Notes under the pieces: model-generated
What the model saw: only the letters and a program-made list of their open reading frames with translations
Told to the model about the DNA's origin: nothing
The model's database searches: none
Translations under genes and position numbers: made by a program
DNA from: Ureibacillus acetophenoni
GTDB lineage: Bacteria > Bacillota > Bacilli > Bacillales_A > Planococcaceae
Direction: 5' to 3'
NCBI RefSeq assembly: GCF_900220965.1
Contig: NZ_OBQC01000006.1
Coordinates: 119,003 to 183,002 of the forward strand
Length of the DNA stretch: 64,000 nucleotides
Shown here: one piece after another, positions 18,925 to 27,437 of the stretch
How the letters are laid out: each line of letters opens with the position of its first letter
Position numbering within the stretch: the stretch's first letter is position 1

Positions 18925-19551
18925 TTAATACCCTTTAGAGAATTCCTTTAATTTCATTAACTTCAGCAACCCTAAATCAACAGAAGTTTCAATGTATCCA
19001 ACGATTTGATCGAATGTAAATACATTTAATTTTTCCTTCTCTACTAGGTCAGAATCATAATCCATATCTCCGATTACATAAGGTATGAAATTTATCACAT
19101 CTTTAGATTTAACCTCATCCAGGTCAATAATGTTAGGTTGAATACTAAGACTTTTTCTTAAATCATCTTTAAATCCATAGTAATCTAATAACTTTCCGTT
19201 CAGTAAGCGGAAATCATTATGATATTGTTGAAAGATTTCTTTGTTAGTTTCCATGCGATTTCTTAACCACGGAAGATAAAATCCCTTTAACCAAATATCA
19301 TCTGCAATCAAATGCGAATAATAACCCAATATATATTGATTTTCAATATGGGAACGATATTTATGGAAAAACCCTTGATAATCAATGCTTCGATTAAATT
19401 CTTGAACATCCCCTGTATAGAAATGTGAATCATCTTTCGGCGAAACCGCATCAGGAGCAATACCCCCAAGTAAAAATTCCGTTCGATTCTCGATTGAAAG
19501 CCTATCTGCAATTCTATTAGCTATGATTAAATGCATGATTCTTGAACCCAT
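18925..19551 (-). CDS. Zinc-dependent phospholipase C-like hydrolase
   Basis: 208 aa. The N-terminal MHLIIANRIADRL, GGIAPDAVSPKD, HFYTGD and LGYYSHLIADDIW segments follow the pattern of the zinc-dependent phospholipase C/S1-P1 nuclease-like family found in many bacilli, where His and Asp residues bind the metal. The product is cytoplasmic as no signal peptide is seen. Start at 19551 is set by a GGAGGGGG upstream. Substrate unknown. Confidence 0.75.
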   Translation of the reverse strand: MGSRIMHLIIANRIADRLSIENRTEFLLGGIAPDAVSPKDDSHFYTGDVQEFNRSIDYQGFFHKYRSHIENQYILGYYSHLIADDIWLKGFYLPWLRNRMETNKEIFQQYHNDFRLLNGKLLDYYGFKDDLRKSLSIQPNIIDLDEVKSKDVINFIPYVIGDMDYDSDLVEKEKLNVFTFDQIVGYIETSVDLGLLKLMKLKEFSKGY

Positions 19552-19585
19552 TTTTAATCCCCCCTCTTTTTTTAATTTCAACATA

Positions 19586-19617
19586 AAAAACGCTAATCCT
19601 TTAACATTAGCATTTTT
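19586..19617 (-). terminator. Terminator after the arsN1-like gene
   Basis: A GCTAAT/ATTAGC stem extended by A/T pairs, with a T-run on the minus strand, placed 20 nt past the arsN1-like stop. Confidence 0.75.
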
Positions 19618-19637
19618 ATAAAATAAACCATTTTTAA

Positions 19638-20120
19638 TTAATTATTTTTAGTTCTTCTCTCCATAATAATCGTGTCATGCCACGTCCCGTATCTCTGGGC
19701 AATTTTCTCTCTCGTACCGACAACACGAAAGCCAACTCTCTCATGAAGTGCAAGACTAGGTTTATTAATAGCAAAAATGGAAGATTCGAGTGTCCAAAAG
19801 CCCTCTTTTTCACTATCTTGAATCATCGTTTCCATTAATAATGTTCCAATCCCTTTACCTCGAGCAGATTCGCTTATATAAACACTAATTTCACCCACAC
19901 CCCGGTAAACTTTCCTACTTGACACTTGTGATAAAGTAATCCAACCAACTATAATCCCCTCGTATTCTGCAACGAAACGTAATTTAGGATGGTACTTCTT
20001 ATCCCATACTTCTTTGGAGGGGATAGTTGTTTCAAATGTCGCATATCCCGTAGCTAATCCTTCACCGTATATTTTCAGCACTTGATCTAAATCAGTTTCA
20101 ACCATTTGACGAACTTGCAT
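19638..20120 (-). CDS. arsN1: GNAT acetyltransferase, phosphinothricin/arsinothricin (ArsN1) type
   Basis: 160 aa. The order GYATFETTIPSKEVWDKK, GVGEISVYISESARGKGIGTLL (acetyl-CoA loop) and SLALHERVGF, then a YGTWHDTIIMER tail is that of phosphinothricin N-acetyltransferases. Homologues in ars operons (ArsN1) acetylate the arsenical antibiotic arsinothricin. Here it is the last gene of the arsenic locus, 24 nt after the ArsO-like gene, which favours ArsN1. Substrate remains an inference; a generic methionine-sulfoximine acetylase is the alternative. Confidence 0.78.
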   Translation of the reverse strand: MQVRQMVETDLDQVLKIYGEGLATGYATFETTIPSKEVWDKKYHPKLRFVAEYEGIIVGWITLSQVSSRKVYRGVGEISVYISESARGKGIGTLLMETMIQDSEKEGFWTLESSIFAINKPSLALHERVGFRVVGTREKIAQRYGTWHDTIIMERRTKNN

Positions 20121-20144
20121 ATAAATTCCCCCGCTTAATTGCTA

Positions 20145-21473
20145 TTAACAACAACTACTAATTCCACTACTACATACACCTGTTTCAGGTAGTACTAATT
20201 CCACACGTTTTGCACTTTCTAAATCACCTGTTAGATATGCAGTGATGGAACGAACTTGTTCATAGCCTGTTGCCATTAAGAATGTTGGTGCGCGACCGTA
20301 ACTTTTTGCTCCAACTACATAAAAGTTTTCTTCTGGCTGACGTAACTCCTCTTCTCCATGTGGTCGCACAGTTCCACAACTATGCACATTTGGGTCAATT
20401 AATGGTGCTAAAGCTGTAACACTTTCTGTTACTGGATCAATATTTAAGCGAAGTTCGCTATTAATCAAATAATCTGGTCGACTACCCGCGTTTACAATTA
20501 ATCGGTCATATCCATCTAAATTGATTTCTTCATTTCTGCTTGTGCCTCTGATAGTGATTTTTCCACTTTCACTTAATGAAGTAATAAAGAACGGTGTTAT
20601 CACCTTAATTATTTCTTCCTCCACAAGTTGGCGTATCCGTGTGCCAAGAGCCCCTCTTTCAGCAAGGGCATCACTCTGTTCACCACCGTAAGCAAGTTCA
20701 ACATTTTCTTTACGTAAAATCCAAGTAATTTCTGTTGATGGAGCTGTTTCCTTTAATTTAACCAAGTTTAAAAGTGAATTGATTGCAGAGTGCCCGCCAC
20801 CAATTACAGCTAGTTTTTTGTTCGCATAGAGCGTTGGATTCTCTTCACAATTAGGAATATGATAGTCAATACGTTCACTTAATGCTTTTTCTATCGGAAG
20901 CCATACACCGTTTCCTTGTGCTGGGTTTGGATTTCCCCAAGTACCCGTAGCATCAAGAACTGCACGAGCTTCAAAAGTCTTAACTTCTTCATTACTATCA
21001 GCATATATGATAAATGGTGTACTAGTTCTGTTTTTATTTTTCATTTTGTCATTGTACTTTCTTGTAATTGAGATGACACGATGATTTGTTAATACAAATG
21101 GTTTCAATTGGTCTAATTCAGACAATGGTTTTAAATATTGGTCAATAATTCCCTGCCCTGTTGGCACGTCATCCTCATTGGGTAATTGCGATCCTGATTG
21201 TAAGAGCAATTCTTTTGCAGTTGCATCAAAGTTATATTTCCATGGTGAAAACAGCTTTACATGCCCCCATGTACGAATGTTTGCCCCTACTTCGCTTCCT
21301 TTTTCTAAAAGGATAAAAGGTACGTTTTTAGCAGCAAGTTGTGCAGCAGCCGCAAGTCCGACTGGCCCCGCCCCAATAATGGCAATAGGAAGCTTCGTTT
21401 CAGGCTCGAAGCAATTTGTCGTAGGTTCACAACAAGTAGCAGATTGATTTAAAATATTGAATGTCATTTTCAT
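20145..21473 (-). CDS. FAD/NAD(P)-binding monooxygenase-like flavoprotein (ArsO-like)
   Basis: 442 aa. GAGPVGLAAAAQL near residue 33 is the FAD Rossmann motif, AVLDATGTWGNPNPAQG follows, and a second GGGHSAINSLL binds NAD(P)H. Cys pairs sit at both ends (ATCCEPTTNC; GVCSSGISSCC), which could bind As(III) or act as a redox relay. Similar flavoproteins are named ArsO in some ars clusters; their reaction is not settled. GGAGG before the ATG at 21473 sets the start, and an ArsR-type inverted repeat lies directly upstream, implying its own arsenic-regulated promoter. Confidence 0.8.
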   Translation of the reverse strand: MKMTFNILNQSATCCEPTTNCFEPETKLPIAIIGAGPVGLAAAAQLAAKNVPFILLEKGSEVGANIRTWGHVKLFSPWKYNFDATAKELLLQSGSQLPNEDDVPTGQGIIDQYLKPLSELDQLKPFVLTNHRVISITRKYNDKMKNKNRTSTPFIIYADSNEEVKTFEARAVLDATGTWGNPNPAQGNGVWLPIEKALSERIDYHIPNCEENPTLYANKKLAVIGGGHSAINSLLNLVKLKETAPSTEITWILRKENVELAYGGEQSDALAERGALGTRIRQLVEEEIIKVITPFFITSLSESGKITIRGTSRNEEINLDGYDRLIVNAGSRPDYLINSELRLNIDPVTESVTALAPLIDPNVHSCGTVRPHGEEELRQPEENFYVVGAKSYGRAPTFLMATGYEQVRSITAYLTGDLESAKRVELVLPETGVCSSGISSCC

Positions 21474-21488
21474 TTTAAAACCTCCAAA

Positions 21489-21506
21489 TATAAGTATTTG
21501 CTTATA
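21489..21506. promoter_or_regulatory. ArsR-type operator upstream of the ArsO-like gene
   Basis: TATAAG-6-CTTATA inverted repeat, nearly identical to the one upstream of arsR (22081-22098). Confidence 0.75.
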
Positions 21507-21535
21507 TATCGTACAAATAAATAAGTAGCACAAAG

Positions 21536-21745
21536 CTACTTATCATTTTCTGACTGAATTTGTTTTAAAGCTTGAATATACTGTTCTCTTGTATGTTCAC
21601 CATATTCTTCAATATTTCCATTAAAAAAGTAACTTTCAACAATTTTTTGCATTTCATCAATTGAAGAAGTTCTCGTTAATAAAATTAACCTCATATACGA
21701 GTAGAAGAACTCTTTACTCTTGTTACCTGAATGATGGACAAGCAT
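21536..21745 (-). CDS. Small hypothetical protein within the arsenic locus
   Basis: 69 aa starting MLVHHSGNKSKEFFYSYMRLILLTRT, with an acidic helical second half. A GGGAG RBS lies 8 nt before the ATG. It sits 39 nt after arsR and before the second operator, so it is probably co-transcribed with arsR. No family recognised and no Cys for arsenic binding. Role unknown. Confidence 0.6.
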   Translation of the reverse strand: MLVHHSGNKSKEFFYSYMRLILLTRTSSIDEMQKIVESYFFNGNIEEYGEHTREQYIQALKQIQSENDK

Positions 21746-21784
21746 ATAATCGCTCCCAAACTTTTATGACTCACAAGTAGTGCA

Positions 21785-22054
21785 TTAATTTGGTAATTGA
21801 TCAATAATTGCTTGGATTACAGGTGATTGCTGTTCAACAATTCTGTAGTGTTTCCATGTCCCAACTTTGCGAGCAGTTACTATGCCTGCTTCTTCAAGTT
21901 TTTTTAACTGTTGACTAACAGCCGGTTGAGAGATTCCGATGACATCAACTAGGTCACAAACGCAAGTTTCTCCTGACTTCAAACAACTAAGTAAAGTAAG
22001 ACGATTCACATCTGACACCGCTTTTAACTGTTTTTCTAAAAATTGAATGTCCAA
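21785..22054 (-). CDS. arsR: ArsR-family arsenic-responsive repressor
   Basis: 89 aa winged helix. The As(III) site ETCVCDL (Cys31 and Cys33) is at the start of the DNA-recognition region, followed by ISQPAVSQQLKKLEEAGIV. Arsenite binding releases DNA and derepresses the operon. A GAGGTGAC precedes the ATG. Three matching inverted repeats in the locus (21489, 22081, 23904) are its likely targets. Unusually, arsR lies after arsB and arsC rather than first. Confidence 0.93.
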   Translation of the reverse strand: MDIQFLEKQLKAVSDVNRLTLLSCLKSGETCVCDLVDVIGISQPAVSQQLKKLEEAGIVTARKVGTWKHYRIVEQQSPVIQAIIDQLPN

Positions 22055-22080
22055 TTGTCGTCACCTCAGTTTTCCACATA

Positions 22081-22098
22081 TATAAGTATATGCTTATA
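22081..22098. promoter_or_regulatory. ArsR-type operator upstream of arsR
   Basis: TATAAG-6-CTTATA inverted repeat within the 92-bp arsC-arsR gap; suggests that arsR has its own promoter. Confidence 0.78.
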
Positions 22099-22146
22099 TA
22101 ATAATATTTTATATTTCTAATTTCAACCATTTTTTTAAATTTTTAT

Positions 22147-22560
22147 TCAACAGTTTTGCGCAAACTTTTGAATTCGCGAACCTATTTCATCGCGCACACG
22201 TTGAAAAACAGCCCACTTTTCTTCATCGGTTCCTTGTGCTTTTGCAGGATCGTCAAAACCCCAATGCTCTCGGCGAACGTGCGGTGGCGTAACCGGACAA
22301 TTATCTGCCGCATCACCACACAAAGTAACGACTAAATCGGCGTTATTCAGTGTTACTATGTCAATAATGTCTGACGTTTGGTATGAAATATCAATTTCTA
22401 TTTCATTCATCGCTTTCACGGCATTTGGATTTAGACCATGGGCTTCAATTCCTGCACTTTTCACTTCCCAATCAGGAAGCAATTTCTTTGCCCAGCCTTC
22501 AGCCATTTGGCTTCTACAAGAATTACCTGTACATAAAAAGTAAATTGTCTTTTTCTTCAT
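22147..22560 (-). CDS. arsC: Arsenate reductase, thioredoxin-coupled
   Basis: 137 aa, low-molecular-weight phosphatase fold. It reduces As(V) to As(III). The P-loop CTGNSCRS (Cys10, Cys15) carries the nucleophile, and Cys81/Cys88 ([11 protein letters not shown]) form the resolving pair, equivalent to Cys82/Cys89 of the pI258 enzyme. [13 protein letters not shown] is the conserved Asp loop. It lies 15 nt after arsB, hence the same transcript. The product arsenite is exported by ArsB. Confidence 0.96.
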   Translation of the reverse strand: MKKKTIYFLCTGNSCRSQMAEGWAKKLLPDWEVKSAGIEAHGLNPNAVKAMNEIEIDISYQTSDIIDIVTLNNADLVVTLCGDAADNCPVTPPHVRREHWGFDDPAKAQGTDEEKWAVFQRVRDEIGSRIQKFAQNC

Positions 22561-22575
22561 ATATAAAAACTCCTT

Positions 22576-23865
22576 TTAGAGAATTAGTAGTGTTAAGTAA
22601 AGTCCAACTAATGTAATAAACAGAATCGGAATCGTTAATACGATACCTGTTTTAAAATAAGTTCCCCAGGAGATTTTAATTCCTTTTTGGGATAACACAT
22701 GAAGCCAAACTAATGTTGCAAGGGATCCAATAGGTGTAATTTTTGGTCCTAAGTCTGAGCCAATGACATTGGCATAAATGAGTGCTTCTCTTATAATTCC
22801 ATTTGTACTTGTTTCTGCAATTGCCAGTGCATCAATCATAACTGTTGGCAAATTGTTCATGACCGATGATAAAAATGCTGCAATGAATCCCATTGCTATC
22901 GTTGCTACAAATAGTCCTTGGTCTGCAAAGAATTGAATGACACTCGCAAGTGAACCAGTTAACCACGCATTCCCTAATCCGTAGACTACTACATACATTC
23001 CTATAGAGAAGAATACGATATTCCACGGCGCACCTTTTATGACTGCTTTCGTATCCACTACTGTACTTCTTCTAGCCATCAGCACAAAGAATATGGCGAT
23101 AATACCTACCACAAACGAAACTGGAATTTGCATAAATTCGCTTGTAAAGTAACCGATGACTAATACAGACAACACAACCCAAGATAATTTGAACATCTTC
23201 AAATCTCTAATTGCTTCTTTTGGATTTTTTAACTTTGATAGATCATAATTTCTTGGAATGCTCTTATTAAAATAAAGTAACAATACAGTAATTGTTGCTA
23301 TTAATGAGAAGATATTTGGTAAGAACATTCTTGTCGCATACTCTACGAAACCAATATTAAAGTAATCAGCCGACACGATATTCACCAAGTTACTAATAAT
23401 AAATGGTAACGAAGTTGTATCTGCAATAAACCCACTCGCCATAATGAACGGGAAAATCATTGCCTCTTTAAAATTTAAGTGACGAACCATAGCTAGTACA
23501 ATTGGTGTTAAAATTAATGCTGCTCCATCGTTAGCGAATAACGCAGATACAATCGCCCCTAAAATACTAACGTAGACAAACATTTTCACTCCATTACCAT
23601 TTGCAGCCCTCGCCATATGTAATGCTGCCCACTCAAACAATCCAATTTCATCTAAAATTAACGAAACTAAAATGATACCAACAAACGCTAATGTAGCGTT
23701 CCAAGTAATTCCAACTACTTCAGATACATCTTGAAAATCTACTACTCCTACAAGTAATGCAAGTACTGCCCCACCACATGCCGTCCATCCGATATTTAAC
23801 CCTTTAGGCTGCCAGATAACGAATAGTAAGGTAATTAAGAAAATCAATGTTGCTAATATTGCCAT
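22576..23865 (-). CDS. arsB: Arsenite efflux pump ArsB
   Basis: 429 aa with about 12 membrane helices, the normal ArsB length. Conserved segments include [38 protein letters not shown] and MNNLPTVM. It exports As(OH)3 (and antimonite) by proton antiport. First gene of the locus, with an inverted repeat and promoter region just upstream (23904-23940). No ArsA ATPase is present, so the pump runs on proton-motive force alone. Confidence 0.93.
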   Translation of the reverse strand: MAILATLIFLITLLFVIWQPKGLNIGWTACGGAVLALLVGVVDFQDVSEVVGITWNATLAFVGIILVSLILDEIGLFEWAALHMARAANGNGVKMFVYVSILGAIVSALFANDGAALILTPIVLAMVRHLNFKEAMIFPFIMASGFIADTTSLPFIISNLVNIVSADYFNIGFVEYATRMFLPNIFSLIATITVLLLYFNKSIPRNYDLSKLKNPKEAIRDLKMFKLSWVVLSVLVIGYFTSEFMQIPVSFVVGIIAIFFVLMARRSTVVDTKAVIKGAPWNIVFFSIGMYVVVYGLGNAWLTGSLASVIQFFADQGLFVATIAMGFIAAFLSSVMNNLPTVMIDALAIAETSTNGIIREALIYANVIGSDLGPKITPIGSLATLVWLHVLSQKGIKISWGTYFKTGIVLTIPILFITLVGLYLTLLIL

Positions 23866-23903
23866 TTCAAATATCCTTTCTTGTTTACTGAATTCATTGT
23901 TCG

Positions 23904-23940
23904 AACATTAGTATATTACAATATACTTATATTTAATGTT
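23904..23940. promoter_or_regulatory. Operator/promoter region of arsB
   Basis: Nested inverted repeats: GTATATT-AC-AATATAC (23911-23926) inside AACATTA...TAATGTT. On the minus strand it contains ATATAAGTATAT, the half of the other two ArsR sites. Confidence 0.65.
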
Positions 23941-24007
23941 ACTATAGTATTCTATATGAGGACTAATTTCAATCGTTTTTTTCCACATAGATTGGATTTA
24001 TAAATAG

Positions 24008-24196
24008 AGGTTTTTGCTAATTAAAGGCATGATAAAAACCTTTTCTTACGCTTAACAAGGCTAAACAATCTTCGCGCAAACCTTCTGAGAGCCTTTTTCA
24101 TCACATTCTCGCTCCCACATGGTCTTCAACACCCTTCTCAGGACCATCATGTATTTTTATGAAACTCAAAAGGCCTTCATCCATTTGATGAAGACC
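24008..24196. terminator. Terminators in the tcyP-arsB gap
   Basis: The 379-bp gap between tcyP and arsB holds two hairpins. 24172-24196 is a 10-bp stem (one G-U) followed on the minus strand by TTTTGAGTTT, the likely tcyP terminator. 24008-24041 is an AGGTTTTT/AAAAACCT stem nearer to arsB. The frame after the tcyP stop continues open for about 47 codons (FHNGYEVVFG...), but without start or RBS I treat it as chance. Confidence 0.65.
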
Positions 24197-24244
24197 CAGA
24201 AATCCAAGTTTCAAACCAAAAACTACTTCATAACCATTGTGAAA

Positions 24245-25639
24245 TTATGCCTCTACTACATCATGCAAGTCAGATTTATCATTATAAACATTCTCATCTA
24301 ATTCTCCATTAATTCTTCCAGTTAATATCCCTGAAGTCATACCCCCACTTACGTTTAAAGCAGTACGCCCCATGTCAATTAACGGTTCCACTGAAATTAG
24401 TAAAGCAACAATTGTTATTGGTAAGTTCATGACAGAAAGTACGATTAATGAAGCAAACGTAGCTCCACCACCTACTCCTGCTACACCAAATGAGCCAATC
24501 ATTACAACTATAATAAGCGTGATAAGGAAGCCCGGGTCTAAAGGATTAATCCCAACAGTTGGTGCGACCATAACCGCTAACATTGCTGGGTATATCCCCG
24601 CGCACCCATTTTGACCAATTGTTACACTAAATGGTCCAACGAAGTTCGCAACTGCTTGTGACACACCGTATCCGTCTGTTTGCGTTTTAATATTTAATGG
24701 CAATGAGCTGGCACTAGATCGGGATGTGAAGGCAAATGTCAAAACAGGTAATCCTTTTTTCACATATGTTAATGGATTTAGCTTCGCAAAACTTATGAGC
24801 AGTAAATGAACTAAGAACATCGCGATTAATGCAACGTATGACGCAATGACAAACTGTCCTAGATTCACAATAGCTTCATAATTTGTCGTTGCAGCTGCTC
24901 TAGTCATAATTGCTAGAATACCATACGGAGTTAAACGAATGATAATTGTTACGACACGCATCGTAATGGTATACAGAGTATCCACAATTCCAGCAAATTG
25001 TTCAGCTTGTTCTGGCTGTTTGCGTCTCACTCCTAAAAATGCAAGGCCAATTAGCGCCGCAAAAATAACAACTGCGATCGTTGATGTGGAGCGTGCCCCA
25101 GTTAAATCAGAAAATGGATTCGTTGGAATAAATGAAAGAATTTGATCAGGAATTGTTAAATTTTCTACTGTTGATACACGTTCATTTAATTGTTCAATTC
25201 GCGCATTTTCAGCATCTCCAGCCTCCAATTGCACTCCATCTAATCCAAAACCAAATGTAGCGGCAATCCCAATAATTGCAGCAATACCAGTAGTAACTAG
25301 TAAAATACCTATTCCAAAGAAACTAATTTTTCCGATGTTCTTTGACAGTTTAATTTTCGTAAATGCAGCAATAATGGAGATTAACACTAATGGCATAACA
25401 ACCATTTGTAATAATCTTGTATATCCTGAACCAACAATATTAAACCATTGAATCGAAGTTGATACGACCTCATTTGACGTTCCGTAAATGACGTTTAAAA
25501 TAATACCAAACAACAAACCTAGAACGAGACCAATTAATACACGCACTGAAAACTTCACATGTTTCTTCTGCAATGCATATAAGCCCAAAATAATTGCTAA
25601 TAGAATAACGATATTCACAATGACGAGAAATGTAGTCAT
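24245..25639 (-). CDS. tcyP: L-cystine:cation symporter TcyP
   Basis: 464 aa, dicarboxylate/amino-acid:cation symporter family. The sequence follows B. subtilis TcyP closely along its length (GSGYTRLLQMVVMPLVL, PTNPFSDLTGARSTSTI, TFAFTSRSSASSLPLN, SIGQNGCAGIYPAML-type segment, SVEPLIDMGRTALNVSG). It imports cystine for sulfur supply. The ATG at 25639 has AAGGAG at suitable distance; the upstream GTG is too close to it. No S-box or other riboswitch was seen upstream; instead a hairpin and the 52-bp repeat array lie there. Confidence 0.93.
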   Translation of the reverse strand: MTTFLVIVNIVILLAIILGLYALQKKHVKFSVRVLIGLVLGLLFGIILNVIYGTSNEVVSTSIQWFNIVGSGYTRLLQMVVMPLVLISIIAAFTKIKLSKNIGKISFFGIGILLVTTGIAAIIGIAATFGFGLDGVQLEAGDAENARIEQLNERVSTVENLTIPDQILSFIPTNPFSDLTGARSTSTIAVVIFAALIGLAFLGVRRKQPEQAEQFAGIVDTLYTITMRVVTIIIRLTPYGILAIMTRAAATTNYEAIVNLGQFVIASYVALIAMFLVHLLLISFAKLNPLTYVKKGLPVLTFAFTSRSSASSLPLNIKTQTDGYGVSQAVANFVGPFSVTIGQNGCAGIYPAMLAVMVAPTVGINPLDPGFLITLIIVVMIGSFGVAGVGGGATFASLIVLSVMNLPITIVALLISVEPLIDMGRTALNVSGGMTSGILTGRINGELDENVYNDKSDLHDVVEA

Positions 25640-25735
25640 CAGCTTCACTCTCCTTTATTAAGATTTTTTAAATATCATTACTCCATAATGTATTAAACCT
25701 ATCTTCAAAGTATGTATTTAATTGCCTAGTGGACG

Positions 25736-25771
25736 CCAAAAAACTTCTGCCTAGTTTTGGCAGAAGTTTTC
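25736..25771 (-). terminator. Terminator between the 52-bp repeat array and tcyP
   Basis: A perfect 12-bp stem (AAAACTTCTGCC) with a 7-nt loop and TTTTTT on the minus strand. It would end any transcript that reads from the rhodanese gene through the array. Confidence 0.85.
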
Positions 25772-25830
25772 GTTGATTATGGTTGTTCTCAATTCTTACA
25801 GAGTGCCATGGCACAGGTAGCAGTAGTGAA

Positions 25831-26942
25831 AGACATTTCACTGTTGTTTCCACTTTAAAATGGGCTTCATCATACCTATGAGGACATTTCACGGCGATTT
25901 CCGCTTCAAAATGGGCTTCATGCACCGCACATATGAAGGACATTTCACGACGATTTCCATTTTAAAATGGGCTTCATAGCACCGCACCTATGAAGGACAT
26001 TTTACGGCGATTTCCACTTCAAAATGGGCCTCATCGCACTTATGAAGGACATTTCACGGCGATTTCCGCTTCAAAATGGGCTTCATCAAACCTATGAAGG
26101 ACATTTCATTGGGATTTCCGCTTCAAAATGGGCTTCATCGCACTTATGAAGGACATTTCACGGCGATTTCCACTTCAAAATGGGTTTCATCGCACCTATG
26201 AAGGACATTTTATGGCGATTTCCACTTCAAAATGGGCCTCATCGCACCTATGAAAGACACTTCTCTTTAATTTTCCTGCTGTTTTGTCTTTTAGAAGGCC
26301 TGTAAAAGACATTTCTCTTAAAATTCCCATTGGTTTTGTCCTTTAGAAGGTCTATAAAAGACATTTCTCTTTAATTTTCACTTTGTTTTGTCCTTTAGAA
26401 GGCTGATAAAAGACACTTCTCTTTAATTTTCCTGCTGTATTGTCTTTTAGAAGGCCTATAAAAGACATTTCTCTTAAAATTCCCATAGGTTTTGTCTTTT
26501 AGAAGGCCTATAAAAGACATTTCTCTTAAAATTCGCATTGGTTTTGTCCTTTAGAAGGCCTGTAAAAGACATTTCTCTTAAAATTCCCATTGGTTTTGTC
26601 CTTTAGAAGGCCTATAAAAGACATTTCTCTTAAAATTCCCATAGGTTTTGTCCTTTAGAAGGTCTATAAAAGACATCTCTCTTTAATTTTCACTAGGTTT
26701 TGTCCTTTAGAAGGCTGATAAAAGACACTTCTCTTTAATTTTCCTGCTGTTTTGTCCTTTAGAAGGCCTATAAAAGACATTTCTCTTAAAATTCCCATTG
26801 GTTTTGTCCTTTAGAAGGCCTATAAAAGACATTTCTCTTAAAATTCTCATAGGTTTTGTCCTTTAGAAGGTCTATAAAAGACATCTCTCTTTAATTTTCA
26901 TTTTAAAATTCACCTTCGTTATGTCTTTTAGAGCGCTGATCC
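25831..26942. repeat. 52-bp tandem repeat array with two sequence subtypes
   Basis: Twenty-one units. Eight subtype A units ([AG]GACATTTCACGGCGATTTCC... AAAATGGGCTTCAT...CCTATGAA) start at 25831, 25882, 25938, 25995, 26047, 26099, 26151 and 26203. Thirteen subtype B units (AGACATTTCTCTTAAAATT... TTTTGTCCTTTAGAAGG) start at 26255 and then exactly every 52 bp to 26879. The phase is kept across the A/B boundary. B units fall into three variants ordered XYZ, XYYYYZ, XYYZ. The last unit lies inside the rhodanese reading frame. Confidence 0.95.
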
Positions 26943-27306
26943 AAAGCGATTCACTTCGATTTCCCTTCAGAATGCTCCCTCCGCTATATTCCTTCCACGC
27001 AGTAATTCCACCTTGTAATACAACAACGTCATAATCTCGTTCGGCTAGAATATTTGCGCACTTTGTAGCGGAATTTCCTGTTGTGCAAGTTACAATGATC
27101 GCCCTATCTTTCGGTAAGTTATTTATTTCCTCACGATCGTTTTCTTCTAGATTGAAAATCTCCGTCTTGTTTATATTCAGATTCGTAATACCTGACGCTT
27201 CGATATGGTAATGGTTATATTTTTCTTCAGCCCTAACATCTAAAATTACTAGGTTTTCTTTGGACTTCAGTTTCTGATATAATTCTTCTGGTGTAATTGT
27301 TTTCAC
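26872..27306 (-). CDS. Rhodanese-like sulfurtransferase with repeat-derived C-terminus
   Basis: 144 aa from GTG 27306 (AAGGAG upstream). Single rhodanese domain: LVILDVRAEEKYNHYHIEASGITNLN and the active-site loop VTCTTGNSAT with the catalytic Cys, then VLQGGITAWKEYSGG where the domain normally ends. The last 30 or so residues (ILKGNRSESLW...KERCLL) are encoded by diverged copies of the 52-bp repeat, so the original stop has been replaced. Proximity to tcyP fits sulfur metabolism. No terminator until 25771. Confidence 0.85.
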   Translation of the reverse strand: MKTITPEELYQKLKSKENLVILDVRAEEKYNHYHIEASGITNLNINKTEIFNLEENDREEINNLPKDRAIIVTCTTGNSATKCANILAERDYDVVVLQGGITAWKEYSGGSILKGNRSESLWISALKDITKVNFKMKIKERCLL

Positions 27307-27331
27307 ATTTCTCTCTCCTTTATTAAAAAAG

Positions 27332-27432
27332 TTATCCACAATTCAGACTTTTCAACAAACTTATCCTCAATTGTGCCGCTTTTCCACAAACTATCTTTCA
27401 AATTTTCAAAAAACCCAAAAGACTTATCCACA
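27332..27432 (+). promoter_or_regulatory. Cluster of four DnaA boxes
   Basis: TTATCCACA at 27332 and 27424 (both perfect), TTATCCTCA at 27361 and TTTTCCACA at 27380 (one mismatch each), all in the same orientation within 101 bp. It overlaps the promoter region of the rhodanese gene. Confidence 0.7.
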
Positions 27433-27437
27433 TGTAC

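Noticed and set aside
22070..22078. Single DnaA-like word TTTTCCACA near arsR, another in the PhoD-like gene at 29200
   Set aside because: Isolated, not clustered as at 27.3 kb.
24119..24301. 60-codon plus-strand frame and the open frame after the tcyP stop on the minus strand
   Set aside because: No RBS or start, and the region is explained by two terminator hairpins.
25668..25943. 91-codon minus-strand frame over the 52-bp repeats
   Set aside because: Covers repeat units only; 52 is not a multiple of three, so it is short and has no RBS.
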